Assembly: GCF_947489035.1 (NCBI RefSeq)
Contig: NZ_CANLCI010000005.1
Location: forward strand, 1-64,000
DNA from: an uncultured Ferrimonas sp.
GTDB taxonomy: Bacteria > Pseudomonadota > Gammaproteobacteria > Enterobacterales > Shewanellaceae
Direction: 5' to 3'
DNA: 64,000 nt
A program made the position numbers and the translations under genes. Under the pieces are notes generated by a model, which searched no databases, was not told where the DNA came from, and saw only the letters and a program-made list of their open reading frames with translations. This document shows, piece by piece, positions 8,709 to 17,110 of the stretch. The first letter of the stretch is position 1. Every line of letters begins with the position of its first letter.

Positions 8709-8798
8709 GCTGCCTGCCTTAGCTGATGAGTGTTCACTTAGGGTGGGTGCCAATGCGGCATTCACCAATGATAAAACGCCGCCGCATCGACGTCACCG

Positions 8799-9560
8799 TT
8801 ACAAACCCGGAATGGCGCCACTGTAATTCAGAGGATAAGCACCGCTGGCGTCTGGCTTACCAATAAAGCTTAACGCTTGGCGGAGACTATCGGGCTGGCC
8901 CTCGGTTTCGCGGATGGTGGCGTTCACCTGCACCTGGTTATTCGCCAGTAGGCGCAGCTCGCCATTAACCCCAATGCGGTTCTCAGCCTGATCCACCTGC
9001 ACCACCACTTGCCCTTGCTGACAACCTAAGTTGGCGGCAATGTTGCCCAGCGGGTAGGCACCAAACTGGTTGTTTACATCCAATTGCTCCAGCAGCAGCC
9101 GTCCTTGCAGTTGCTCACACCAAGGCAGCCCCTGCGCTAACGTGCGTAGGTTTAAGGTCACGCCACCGGCTAAGCGGGTGCGTAAAGGCAAACGTTGCTT
9201 GCCCACCAACCACGGCAGCGGCGCTTGTAAACGCAGCCCCTGTGCCTGTAAGCCAGCCAAGCCGTACTGCACATGGCCTTTGCCCTGCACAACGGCGCCA
9301 TCAATGCTGAGATCCAGGGCAACATTGCCGCCCAGTAAGGCACTGGGGATCAGATCCCAGCTCAGCTGTTCCAATTCTCGTCCCGCCACCTTGGCGTAGC
9401 CGATTTTCCCTTGCCATAACGAACCTGAGATCTCGCTTAGCTGCACCTGTTTTGGTTTGTTTGGCAACAGCTGCCAGATCCACGCCGCAGGGGTGTTGAT
9501 CAGTAAAAAGAAACTAAAGATCACCGCCCCAATCAGGCTGTATTTTACTGCTTGTTTCAC
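8799..9560 (-). CDS. gspN: Type II secretion system protein N
   Basis: The last gene of the gsp operon. The 253-residue protein has one N-terminal membrane span (about 7-30) and a beta-rich periplasmic remainder typical of GspN; its role is accessory and not settled. It starts with GTG, with GGAG eight bases upstream, twelve bases after gspM. Position and the DLIPSALLGGNVALDLSIDG style of sequence support the call. Confidence 0.88.
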   Translation of the reverse strand: MKQAVKYSLIGAVIFSFFLLINTPAAWIWQLLPNKPKQVQLSEISGSLWQGKIGYAKVAGRELEQLSWDLIPSALLGGNVALDLSIDGAVVQGKGHVQYGLAGLQAQGLRLQAPLPWLVGKQRLPLRTRLAGGVTLNLRTLAQGLPWCEQLQGRLLLEQLDVNNQFGAYPLGNIAANLGCQQGQVVVQVDQAENRIGVNGELRLLANNQVQVNATIRETEGQPDSLRQALSFIGKPDASGAYPLNYSGAIPGL

Positions 9561-9572
9561 CGTGGCTCTCCG

Positions 9573-10067
9573 TTACGGCTTGGTCAGTTGCAAGCGACGA
9601 ATTTGCACTAGGCCGGATTCGTCGGTGGCGCTGAGATCCAGTGCATTGATCTGCACCCCTTGGCCGTTCAATTCCGCTAACCAACCCATCAAGCGGTCAA
9701 ATTCAGCGTCTTCCAACCACAGTTGTAATTTATCGCCCTGAGGCTGCATCCGCTCAATCACCAAACGGTTGGCTTTGGCGCTGCGGCTGGCCAGTTGGCT
9801 TAAGCTGCCACGAACTGCTGGCGCCTGCCCTTGCGTTTGGCCACCTTGGCTCACATAGCGGTTGGCATTTTGCTTTACTTGCGCCAACGCCTTGGTTTCG
9901 GCCACCACCTGTTTTTGTGCCAGCTCAAGGGATTGTTGTAATGGCTGCCATAGGCCCCAGTAAAAGATCGCCACCAACAGCAGTGGCCCAGCCACCGCCA
10001 TCAGTCGACGTTCTTGGTCGGTGCGATCCAGCCAAAATTGCTGCAGTTGTTGCAGGTATGCGTTCAT
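9573..10067 (-). CDS. gspM: Type II secretion system inner-membrane platform protein GspM
   Basis: A bitopic protein that pairs with GspL in the inner-membrane platform. The 164-residue protein has a short cytoplasmic start, one membrane span (about 24-45) and a periplasmic ferredoxin-like domain. The start WLDRTDQERRLMAVAGPLLL is characteristic of the family. It overlaps the gspL stop by four bases (ATGA). Confidence 0.93.
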   Translation of the reverse strand: MNAYLQQLQQFWLDRTDQERRLMAVAGPLLLVAIFYWGLWQPLQQSLELAQKQVVAETKALAQVKQNANRYVSQGGQTQGQAPAVRGSLSQLASRSAKANRLVIERMQPQGDKLQLWLEDAEFDRLMGWLAELNGQGVQINALDLSATDESGLVQIRRLQLTKP

Positions 10068-11254
10068 CCTTTGGCCCTCACCGTTAGGGTGCCGCTGACG
10101 CCATTGTCGTCGTTATTCAGGGCACCGGTTTGTACGGTAAATTGTTGTTTTACGCTGTCGCTGAACTGCTCAATTTGAGCAAAGTCTTTGCCGCTGAGCT
10201 GCAAGCGGATCTCGCCACGGCTGGCATCAAAGCGTAACCCTTGCGGCTTTACTTCGGGGCTGGCTTGGAAGCTGGGCTGCAGCTGCTTAAGCATCGCAAA
10301 CAGCTCGGTGCTGCCACCGCCGCCGCCGAGGCTACGCACCTTGGCTTGCAGTTGGCTGCGTGGGTTAACAATCCGCTTTTCATTTGGGAACAAGCCACGG
10401 TAGATGCGCTCTTGCTCGGCGCGCAGCTCCGCTCGCTGCTGTTGCAGCTGATTGATCTGCAAACCGCTGTTCACCATGGTCAGCAGCAATAGCACCGAAG
10501 CAGCAATGCCCACCTTGGCCCACAGTTTCACGGCGTTTCCCAACTCTTTGCTGGGCGCGTAGGGCCCGCTTAATAAGCTGATTGGGGCCTTGGTGAACCC
10601 CGCTGCCAACTGCTGCATCGGCAGCTCTAACGCTTGTTCAACGCCTTCCACCCCAGCAGGCAATGCCAGCGGGGTAAACAGCGCCCACGGCTGGGCGCCA
10701 TCATCCCGATTGGTCCCCAGCAGGCCGAGCCATTCTGGATCGATCACCTCTCCGGCCATCTCGCCTCGACGCAGCAGCAACTGCGATTCCAGCTGCAACA
10801 GCGACAGTTCGGTTTCAGCCACTCGAGGCAGCGCCAAAATGTCTGGCACCATGCGGGTGCAAGGCAACTCGGCGGCTTCTAACCACTGCTGCCATTGTTT
10901 GATTTGTTGATGCCGCACAACCGCCACGGGCACCTGATCGCCATAACGCGGGCCAGGCACAAAATGCAGCTCGTCGACGTCATCGGCTAAGGTGTCTTCC
11001 AGCATAAATGGCAGCGCTTTTAATGCTTGGCGCTGCGCTTTCGCGGGAATGGTGACACTGGTAAAGGTGATGGCGCTGCTGTCGACCAGCACTTCCACCG
11101 GACGGCCACCGGCGCGTTCCGCTAAGCTGGCCAAGGCGCTGGCGTCGGGCAATACCCCAGAGCTGATCACGCCCTGCTGCTGTTCTGACCAGGTTACCCA
11201 AGGGATCGGTTGCTGGGCTTGGCTGCCCAGTCGTACCACCAATCGTTCGCTCAC
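10064..11254 (-). CDS. gspL: Type II secretion system protein GspL
   Basis: Links the cytoplasmic ATPase GspE to the membrane platform. The 396-residue protein has an actin-like cytoplasmic domain (about 1-235), a membrane span near 250-268 and a periplasmic ferredoxin-like domain that pairs with GspM. It starts with GTG, with GGAGG spaced seven bases upstream, overlapping gspK by four bases. Confidence 0.93.
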   Translation of the reverse strand: MSERLVVRLGSQAQQPIPWVTWSEQQQGVISSGVLPDASALASLAERAGGRPVEVLVDSSAITFTSVTIPAKAQRQALKALPFMLEDTLADDVDELHFVPGPRYGDQVPVAVVRHQQIKQWQQWLEAAELPCTRMVPDILALPRVAETELSLLQLESQLLLRRGEMAGEVIDPEWLGLLGTNRDDGAQPWALFTPLALPAGVEGVEQALELPMQQLAAGFTKAPISLLSGPYAPSKELGNAVKLWAKVGIAASVLLLLTMVNSGLQINQLQQQRAELRAEQERIYRGLFPNEKRIVNPRSQLQAKVRSLGGGGGSTELFAMLKQLQPSFQASPEVKPQGLRFDASRGEIRLQLSGKDFAQIEQFSDSVKQQFTVQTGALNNDDNGVSGTLTVRAKG

Positions 11255-12246
11255 TGTTGGCCTCCAAATTGACGGCTGACCACGGTGAGTTTGTCACCGC
11301 TGTCCCGTCGCAACACGCTTTCTAATCGAAACACCGCGGTATCGGTTTTGGCACCGCCACGGAGTCGGAAATATTTACTGTCGAGCACCAAGGTGGATTT
11401 TACCTTGCTGTTCAAATCATTCAGCCGCTGCATAGTGCCTTCGGCCCAAAAATCTTCAATGGTTTCCCAGCCATCGGCCGGACGTGCATTCAGCACATCT
11501 TGCGCCTCTTCGTTGCTGAGCTTGCCTTCGAGCATACCCACCAACAACTGTGGTTCAGCTGGATCTAAGGTGTTGACGTTCAACAGCTGCCGGTCGTTGC
11601 CAGGGATGGCACAAATGCGATCCTCTAAGAACTGATACAGTTTGGCCGACACCCCCAACACTGCACGCACTTCACTGTGGTGTTGCATCAGTTGGTTTGG
11701 GGCTTGATAGGGGTAGGCACGCCCCTGATATTCCGGGTTTTCGGCGCCGTAACTGCCGGCGGTGTCGTTGTCGCTATCGACAAAGTCTCGCACTCGATCC
11801 GCCATCATCTCGGCGCTATAGGCATCAAGCTCATAAGCTTCGAGCATCGCAATCAGCTGCCGTGCGGGCAATGGCGCTTGATAAGGATCTTGCTGCTTTT
11901 CCTCATCCGTTAACCCTTGCGATAACGCATTCAGATTAAAGCAGCTGCGCATGTCGCTAATCGACCCCGCAATGGTGCCGTTATCCACCGGATAAACCAC
12001 ATCAGCGGTGGCCCAATATTGCTGCAGATGGATGGTGCCATCGGCGTCGTCAAAATCTTGCTTGAGCACCCGCTTGGTTAACGCTTCGGATGCCAGCGCA
12101 TACCAGTAGGCTTGCTCTTGGTTGTTCAGGTTAATGGTGCGCCGCAGTGATAAATAGCTGCGGCTGCTCATGCCCGCGGCAATGGTGGCCATAATGGCCA
12201 CCACCAGCAGTACCGTCAGTAACGCAACTCCCCGTTGTGGCCTCAT
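11251..12246 (-). CDS. gspK: Type II secretion minor pseudopilin GspK
   Basis: Tip subunit of the pseudopilus. The 331-residue protein is the longest pseudopilin here, as usual for GspK, and has the prepilin cleavage region RGVALLTVLLVVAI; it has Thr instead of Glu at mature position 5, the known GspK exception that marks it as the tip. The periplasmic part includes the typical RDFVDSDND segment. It overlaps gspJ by four bases. Confidence 0.94.
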   Translation of the reverse strand: MRPQRGVALLTVLLVVAIMATIAAGMSSRSYLSLRRTINLNNQEQAYWYALASEALTKRVLKQDFDDADGTIHLQQYWATADVVYPVDNGTIAGSISDMRSCFNLNALSQGLTDEEKQQDPYQAPLPARQLIAMLEAYELDAYSAEMMADRVRDFVDSDNDTAGSYGAENPEYQGRAYPYQAPNQLMQHHSEVRAVLGVSAKLYQFLEDRICAIPGNDRQLLNVNTLDPAEPQLLVGMLEGKLSNEEAQDVLNARPADGWETIEDFWAEGTMQRLNDLNSKVKSTLVLDSKYFRLRGGAKTDTAVFRLESVLRRDSGDKLTVVSRQFGGQQ

Positions 12247-12938
12247 CCGTTGCCACTCCCGTTGTTATTGCTGTTGTTATTGCCGTTATTGCCTGTGCCT
12301 TCTTGTTGCTCAGACTCGTCGCTGCTGCCCACGCCATCGGCCAGCAAAATGTGGCGGCGGATTTTGCCCAAGTCGGCCAGTTCAATCTCTACCGCGACCG
12401 CTTGCGGAAATTGTTGACCATCGGTTTGCGTTACCCAGCTGCCGTCGATGTAAAAAGCGAATTGCAGATCGAGCACCTCATCCATCAATTCCAGCTCGAT
12501 CGGCTCTTCCCCTTCCACCGGATCCGGATAGAGGGTGTACAGCCGTTGCAGCTTTTGTTCTCGCAGGCGGTAGATCACCTGCTGCACTGAGCCACGCGGC
12601 AACCGGCCTTGGGGGTTTAACCAGCCCAAGCGGTGAAAGCGGATCCCTTGGCCATCGGAGTCGGCGTAGTTGTCGCCATACTCAAACAGTTGGTTGCTGA
12701 CCTCGCCAAAACTGTTGCGGCTACCACGACCCACCATCTGGCCAAAGTCGCGCTCGATCATGGTCATGGTGCGTTGCAATGATTTCAACCGTTGCTGGCT
12801 GGTGCGACTGATCTCGTCGGTTTGAATGGTTTGCTGCAACACGGCGGCGCTGGATAGCGCCAACATGGCAAACACCACCATCGCCATCAGCATCTCAATT
12901 AAGGTAAAGCCGCGCTGGTTAGTCGGGGTTAACAACAT
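12243..12938 (-). CDS. gspJ: Type II secretion minor pseudopilin GspJ, with Asn/Gly tail
   Basis: Part of the pseudopilus tip complex GspI-J-K. The 231-residue protein has the prepilin motif RGFTLIEMLMAMVV with Glu5. The core is normal (FGQMVGRGSRN, IEFE-type strands), but the last residues, after about 208, are an Asn/Gly/Ser-rich run encoded by imperfect triplet repeats at 12246-12300. It overlaps gspI by 20 bases. Confidence 0.93.
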   Translation of the reverse strand: MLLTPTNQRGFTLIEMLMAMVVFAMLALSSAAVLQQTIQTDEISRTSQQRLKSLQRTMTMIERDFGQMVGRGSRNSFGEVSNQLFEYGDNYADSDGQGIRFHRLGWLNPQGRLPRGSVQQVIYRLREQKLQRLYTLYPDPVEGEEPIELELMDEVLDLQFAFYIDGSWVTQTDGQQFPQAVAVEIELADLGKIRRHILLADGVGSSDESEQQEGTGNNGNNNSNNNGSGNG

Positions 12939-13290
12939 AGGTCTGCACCTCCGCTAACACGTTGTCGAAGCTGCGATCCAGCGCCACCTGCACTTCAATC
13001 ATCCGCAGCTCTTCATCGCTGGCTTTCACCACCCGTTGTTGCCAATACCAGGTACGATCGGCCAGTTCGCTGTCGCCTTTTTTGCTGCCTAACTCTGGGA
13101 ATGGATCGTCCAGCTGAATATCAACCATGCGGTTATGGGCAACGTAGTTCGCTAAAGCACGCTCGGTCAGCAGCGGTCCGTTGCCCAGCTGAATGGTGGC
13201 GGTGTTCATCAATGCCAACGCCGCAGTGGCAAAGATGGCCAACGCCACCATCACCTCTAATAGGGTAAAACCTCGGTTGGTGCGCGTCAT
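12919..13290 (-). CDS. gspI: Type II secretion minor pseudopilin GspI
   Basis: Nucleates the pseudopilus tip complex. The 123-residue protein starts with the prepilin motif RGFTLLEVMVALAIFA, including Glu5, and ends with a short beta domain, matching the usual GspI size. It overlaps gspH by four bases and gspJ by 20. Confidence 0.94.
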   Translation of the reverse strand: MTRTNRGFTLLEVMVALAIFATAALALMNTATIQLGNGPLLTERALANYVAHNRMVDIQLDDPFPELGSKKGDSELADRTWYWQQRVVKASDEELRMIEVQVALDRSFDNVLAEVQTYVVNPD

Positions 13291-13892
13291 TGTTGCTCCG
13301 CTTCGTGGGCCCAGCGGATCTGGCCAAGGGGATTGCCAATCAGTTCTAAACTGTCGCGGCGGGTGCGGCGATCGACACTTAAAAATTGCAGATTAAAGGC
13401 GGTCATCTCGCCCGATGGCAGTAGCAACAATTGCGGCTCTGGCCGCTGTTTTTTCTCTTCGTCGGTTTTTTCAAACAACGATTCATCTAAACCAAATTCA
13501 GACTCATCAAGATCTTCATCTTGCGACAGCGGCAGCCCTTCCAGCTGCAGCGACATGGTTAGCCCCTCTGGCAAGCTGCGTTCACGGAACAGCGGATCGC
13601 TGTTGCCCATCGCTTCCCAGTCATTGTCATCAAGGTTCCAGCGCGCAAAGAAGTAGCGGTCATCTTCCACCACCACCCCAAACAGCTCGCCGGTTAGCTC
13701 AGCCTCTTCCAAGGCCGTGCCAATGACCACGGTAAATTCGTTGCCGTGTTCCAGCACCGTTTCCCGGGTTTTATCGCCGCCCATCACCAAGGTGACCGAA
13801 GTGGCTAGGATCCCAATCAAGGTCACCACCAACAACAGCTCTAACAAGGTAAAGCCCCGCTGCTGCGGGGCTTGGCGACAAGCGAAGGCCAT
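13287..13892 (-). CDS. gspH: Type II secretion minor pseudopilin GspH
   Basis: A minor pseudopilin joining the tip to the GspG filament. The 201-residue product has the prepilin motif RGFTLLELLLVVTLIGI. The start is set at the ATG at 13892, which overlaps the gspG stop in the form TAATG; a longer open frame upstream runs through gspG and is not expected to be used. An acidic stretch rich in Asp and Glu lies near residues 127-150. Confidence 0.92.
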   Translation of the reverse strand: MAFACRQAPQQRGFTLLELLLVVTLIGILATSVTLVMGGDKTRETVLEHGNEFTVVIGTALEEAELTGELFGVVVEDDRYFFARWNLDDNDWEAMGNSDPLFRERSLPEGLTMSLQLEGLPLSQDEDLDESEFGLDESLFEKTDEEKKQRPEPQLLLLPSGEMTAFNLQFLSVDRRTRRDSLELIGNPLGQIRWAHEAEQQ

Positions 13893-14335
13893 TACTGGTA
13901 ATCGCCAAGGTTGTAGTTGCAGATGTCGTCTTCGTTGCCCAACTGTTGATCTGGCCCAGTACTGCACAGATCAAAACGGCTGACTTCGCCCGGGCTCAGC
14001 AACACATAATCACTGCCCCATGGATCGGTAGGCAAACGCTGAATGTAACCGCCGTCTTGGTAGTTACGTGGCTCTGGCGAGATGGATGGGCGCTGCACCA
14101 ACGCTTCTAAGCCTTGCTCGGTGGTTGGCATGACGCTGTTGTGGGCGTAGTACATCTGCAAGGCGTTCTCGAGACCAGAGATGTCCGCCACGGCTTTTTG
14201 CACGTTGGCGCGATCACGGTTACCCAAAATGTTTGGTGCCACCAATGAAGCCAATACGCCGATGATCACCAGTACCATCATCACTTCCAGCAGAGTAAAA
14301 CCGCGCTGGCGACGGTTCAGGTTAGACCTTTTCAT
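13892..14335 (-). CDS. gspG: Type II secretion major pseudopilin GspG
   Basis: Main subunit of the pseudopilus. The 147-residue protein has the prepilin motif RGFTLLEVMMVLVIIGVLA, then VAPNILGNRDRA and the conserved PTTEQGLEALV and PWGSDYVLLSPG segments. The C-terminal calcium-loop region contains two cysteines (FDLCSTGPDQ and DDICNYN), which may be linked; many characterised GspG proteins have none there. A TAATG junction couples it to gspH. Confidence 0.95.
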   Translation of the reverse strand: MKRSNLNRRQRGFTLLEVMMVLVIIGVLASLVAPNILGNRDRANVQKAVADISGLENALQMYYAHNSVMPTTEQGLEALVQRPSISPEPRNYQDGGYIQRLPTDPWGSDYVLLSPGEVSRFDLCSTGPDQQLGNEDDICNYNLGDYQ

Positions 14336-14362
14336 TGCTTAATTTCCTTAAAACTTCTTGAA

Positions 14363-15583
14363 TTAAATCATGGTGTTTAGTGCCAACATCGGCTGCAAAA
14401 TAGCAATAACAATGAACATCACAATGCCCGCCATTATCACCACAATCAGCGGTTGTAGCACCGCAAGGGCTACGGTCAGCAACCCTTCGAATTCGCGATC
14501 TTGGTTATCCGCCGCCCGCCCCAACATGCTATCGAGCTCGCCGGATTTCTCGCCAGAGGCGATCATGTGCAGCATCATCGGCGGAAACAGCTTGGTTTGT
14601 TCTAACGAGCCCCGCAGCGAAGCACCTTCACGTACTTTGGCTGTGGCGTCGGACACCGCGTGTTTAACCCGCAAGTTCAGCAATACGTCGGACGCGATTT
14701 TCATCGCTTCGAGCATCGGCACGCCCGATGACGTCAGGGTGCTTAGGGTACGGGCAAAGCGGGCGGTGTTCAGGCCGCGGGAGATTTTGCCGATCAGCGG
14801 CAGCTTCAACAGCATTTCGTGCCAACGCATCTTAAACGCCGGTTTTCGCAGCCCCTGCTGAAACAGCACCAACGCCAACACCAACACCGCTAATAGGTAG
14901 AGGCCGTAATTGAACAAAAATTCAGAGGTGTCGATCAAAAACTGGGTGGTGGCGGGCAAAGCTTGGCCCATGTGTTCGAACTGCGACACCACTTTGGGCA
15001 CCACGGCGGTCAGCAAGTAGATCACCACCGAGATGGCCACAATGGTTAGGATCACCGGATACACCAGCGCCTGAGTCATCTTCGAGTTCAGCTCTTGGCG
15101 GCTTTCGGTGTAATCGGCCAAGCGTTCGAGTACCACCTCAAGGTGGCCCGACTTTTCGCCCGAAGCAACCATCGCCACAAACAGTTCATCAAAGATCTGC
15201 GGAAACTCCGCCATGGATTCGGCCAAGCTGTAGCCTTCCACCACCTTGGCCCGAACCGCCATCAGCATCCCTTTTAGCCGCGGCAGTTCATTTTGCTCGG
15301 CCACCGCTTTTAAACACTCTTCCAGCGGCAGGCCACCAGCCACTAACGTCGCCAACTGGCGAGTGATCAGCGCCAGTGCGGTGGCACTGATCTTGGGTTT
15401 AAACAGGGTGAAACCGGGCGATGCCGCGGTTTTTTGCTCACGCTTAGCGGCTTCGGTCAGCTCTAACGGCATCAACTTTTGCTCGCGCAGCTGGGCTCGA
15501 GCTTGCTTGGCGCTGTCGGCTTCAATCACCCCTTTGACTTGCTTGCCTTTGGGGTTCAGCGCCTGATATTCGAACGCGGCCAT
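14363..15583 (-). CDS. gspF: Type II secretion inner-membrane protein GspF
   Basis: Polytopic core of the inner-membrane platform. The 406-residue protein has two cytoplasmic GspF domains, each followed by membrane spans (about 170-195, 215-245 and 375-400), and the family signatures SGEKSGHLEVVLERLADY and ASGEKSGELDSMLGRAAD. It is close to the usual length, 3 bases downstream of gspE. Confidence 0.96.
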   Translation of the reverse strand: MAAFEYQALNPKGKQVKGVIEADSAKQARAQLREQKLMPLELTEAAKREQKTAASPGFTLFKPKISATALALITRQLATLVAGGLPLEECLKAVAEQNELPRLKGMLMAVRAKVVEGYSLAESMAEFPQIFDELFVAMVASGEKSGHLEVVLERLADYTESRQELNSKMTQALVYPVILTIVAISVVIYLLTAVVPKVVSQFEHMGQALPATTQFLIDTSEFLFNYGLYLLAVLVLALVLFQQGLRKPAFKMRWHEMLLKLPLIGKISRGLNTARFARTLSTLTSSGVPMLEAMKIASDVLLNLRVKHAVSDATAKVREGASLRGSLEQTKLFPPMMLHMIASGEKSGELDSMLGRAADNQDREFEGLLTVALAVLQPLIVVIMAGIVMFIVIAILQPMLALNTMI

Positions 15584-15586
15584 CGG

Positions 15587-17110
15587 TTACTCCTCCCGCG
15601 TTACTCGCATCACTTCTTCCAAGGTGGTGGCACCGGCCAACACCTTGTTAAAACCATCTTCTCGGATCGATGGCGTGGTGGTGCGAAGGTATTTTTCAAT
15701 CGCTAATTCGCCGCGACCACTGTGGATCAATTCGCGGATCTCATCGTCCACTTCCAGCAATTCATGGATGCCAGTACGGCCCTTATAGCCCCCTTGATTA
15801 CAGCTGTCGCAGCCGTGGGGTTTATATAACGTCACCTGTTCGTGGCTGGCACGGCTCAGCAGTTCCAGCTCACGGGCATTGGCTTGGTAAGGCACCTTGC
15901 ACTCTGGGCATAGGGTTCGCACCAAACGCTGTGCCAACACCCCCAGCAACGAGGATGACACCAAGAACGGTTCCACCCCCATGTCTTGCAAACGGGTTAC
16001 TGCGCCAGAGGCGGTGTTGGTGTGCAACGTCGACATCACCAAGTGGCCGGTTAACGAGGCTTGCACCCCGATCTGGCCGGTTTCTAAATCACGAATTTCA
16101 CCCACCATCACCACATCGGGATCCTGACGCAAAATGGCGCGCAGACCTCGGGCGAAGGTCATGTCGACCTTGGTGTTCACTTGGGTTTGGCCGATCCCTT
16201 CCAGTTCGTACTCGATCGGATCTTCCACGGTCAGAATGTTGCGATCGCGGCTGTTGATCTCGGTAAGGCCAGCGTACAAGGTGGTGGATTTACCCGAGCC
16301 GGTTGGCCCCGTCACCAGCAAGATGCCGTGAGGACGGCGGATCAGCACGTTAAAGCGGTCACGGATCGGCGCCGACATCCCCAGTTGTTCCAGGTTCAGC
16401 ACCGATTGGTTCTTATCCAGCAAACGCATTACCACCCGCTCGCCACGGGAAGAGGGCATGGTCGACACCCGTACATCCACGGCACGGCCGCCGATCCGCA
16501 ACGAGATCCGGCCATCTTGCGGAACGCGCTTTTCGGCAATGTCCATTTTCGACATCACCTTAATGCGCGACACCAACAGGCTGGCAATTTTGCGTTGCTG
16601 CTTCAGCACTTCACGCAAGACGCCATCCACCCGAAAACGCACCACCAGCTCTTTCTCGTAGGTTTCAACGTGAATGTCTGAGGCACCCAGTTTGATCGAT
16701 TCCGACAGCAGCGCGTTGATCAAGCGAATGATCGGCGCGTCGTCGTCGGCATCGAGCAGATCTTCGGTTTCTGGCAGTTCGTCGGCTAACGAGGTTAGGT
16801 CGTCATCTTTGCCGATGTCTTCCATCAACTGCTGCGCTTCGGAGGAGTCCTGTTGGTACAGTTCGGTCAGTTGCAGATCGAACTGGCTTTGCTGCAACAG
16901 CTGCAGTGGCAGCGATTGCCCAGCAAAGCGGCGGGCTTCCAACAACGCCGCCATGGCAGCGTTAGGGGTATGGCACAGCAGCGGTTGCTCGGGGCGGTCA
17001 TCAATCATCACCCCAGAGCGGCGGGCAAAGGCGAACGGTAAGCGCAATTTGCTTACGGTCTCGGCCTCAGCCAGTGGCTGGCCATCAACGGTGGTTGGCG
17101 CATCACTCAT
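15587..17110 (-). CDS. gspE: Type II secretion traffic ATPase GspE
   Basis: Cytoplasmic hexameric ATPase powering the pseudopilus. In the 507-residue protein the Walker A motif GPTGSGKST is at 268-276, the Asp-box region and Walker B ([12 protein letters not shown]) follow, and a zinc-binding CPEC...CDSC module lies near the C-terminus. The N-terminal domain (1-120) is the GspL-binding part. It overlaps gspD by eight bases. Confidence 0.96.
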   Translation of the reverse strand: MSDAPTTVDGQPLAEAETVSKLRLPFAFARRSGVMIDDRPEQPLLCHTPNAAMAALLEARRFAGQSLPLQLLQQSQFDLQLTELYQQDSSEAQQLMEDIGKDDDLTSLADELPETEDLLDADDDAPIIRLINALLSESIKLGASDIHVETYEKELVVRFRVDGVLREVLKQQRKIASLLVSRIKVMSKMDIAEKRVPQDGRISLRIGGRAVDVRVSTMPSSRGERVVMRLLDKNQSVLNLEQLGMSAPIRDRFNVLIRRPHGILLVTGPTGSGKSTTLYAGLTEINSRDRNILTVEDPIEYELEGIGQTQVNTKVDMTFARGLRAILRQDPDVVMVGEIRDLETGQIGVQASLTGHLVMSTLHTNTASGAVTRLQDMGVEPFLVSSSLLGVLAQRLVRTLCPECKVPYQANARELELLSRASHEQVTLYKPHGCDSCNQGGYKGRTGIHELLEVDDEIRELIHSGRGELAIEKYLRTTTPSIREDGFNKVLAGATTLEEVMRVTREE

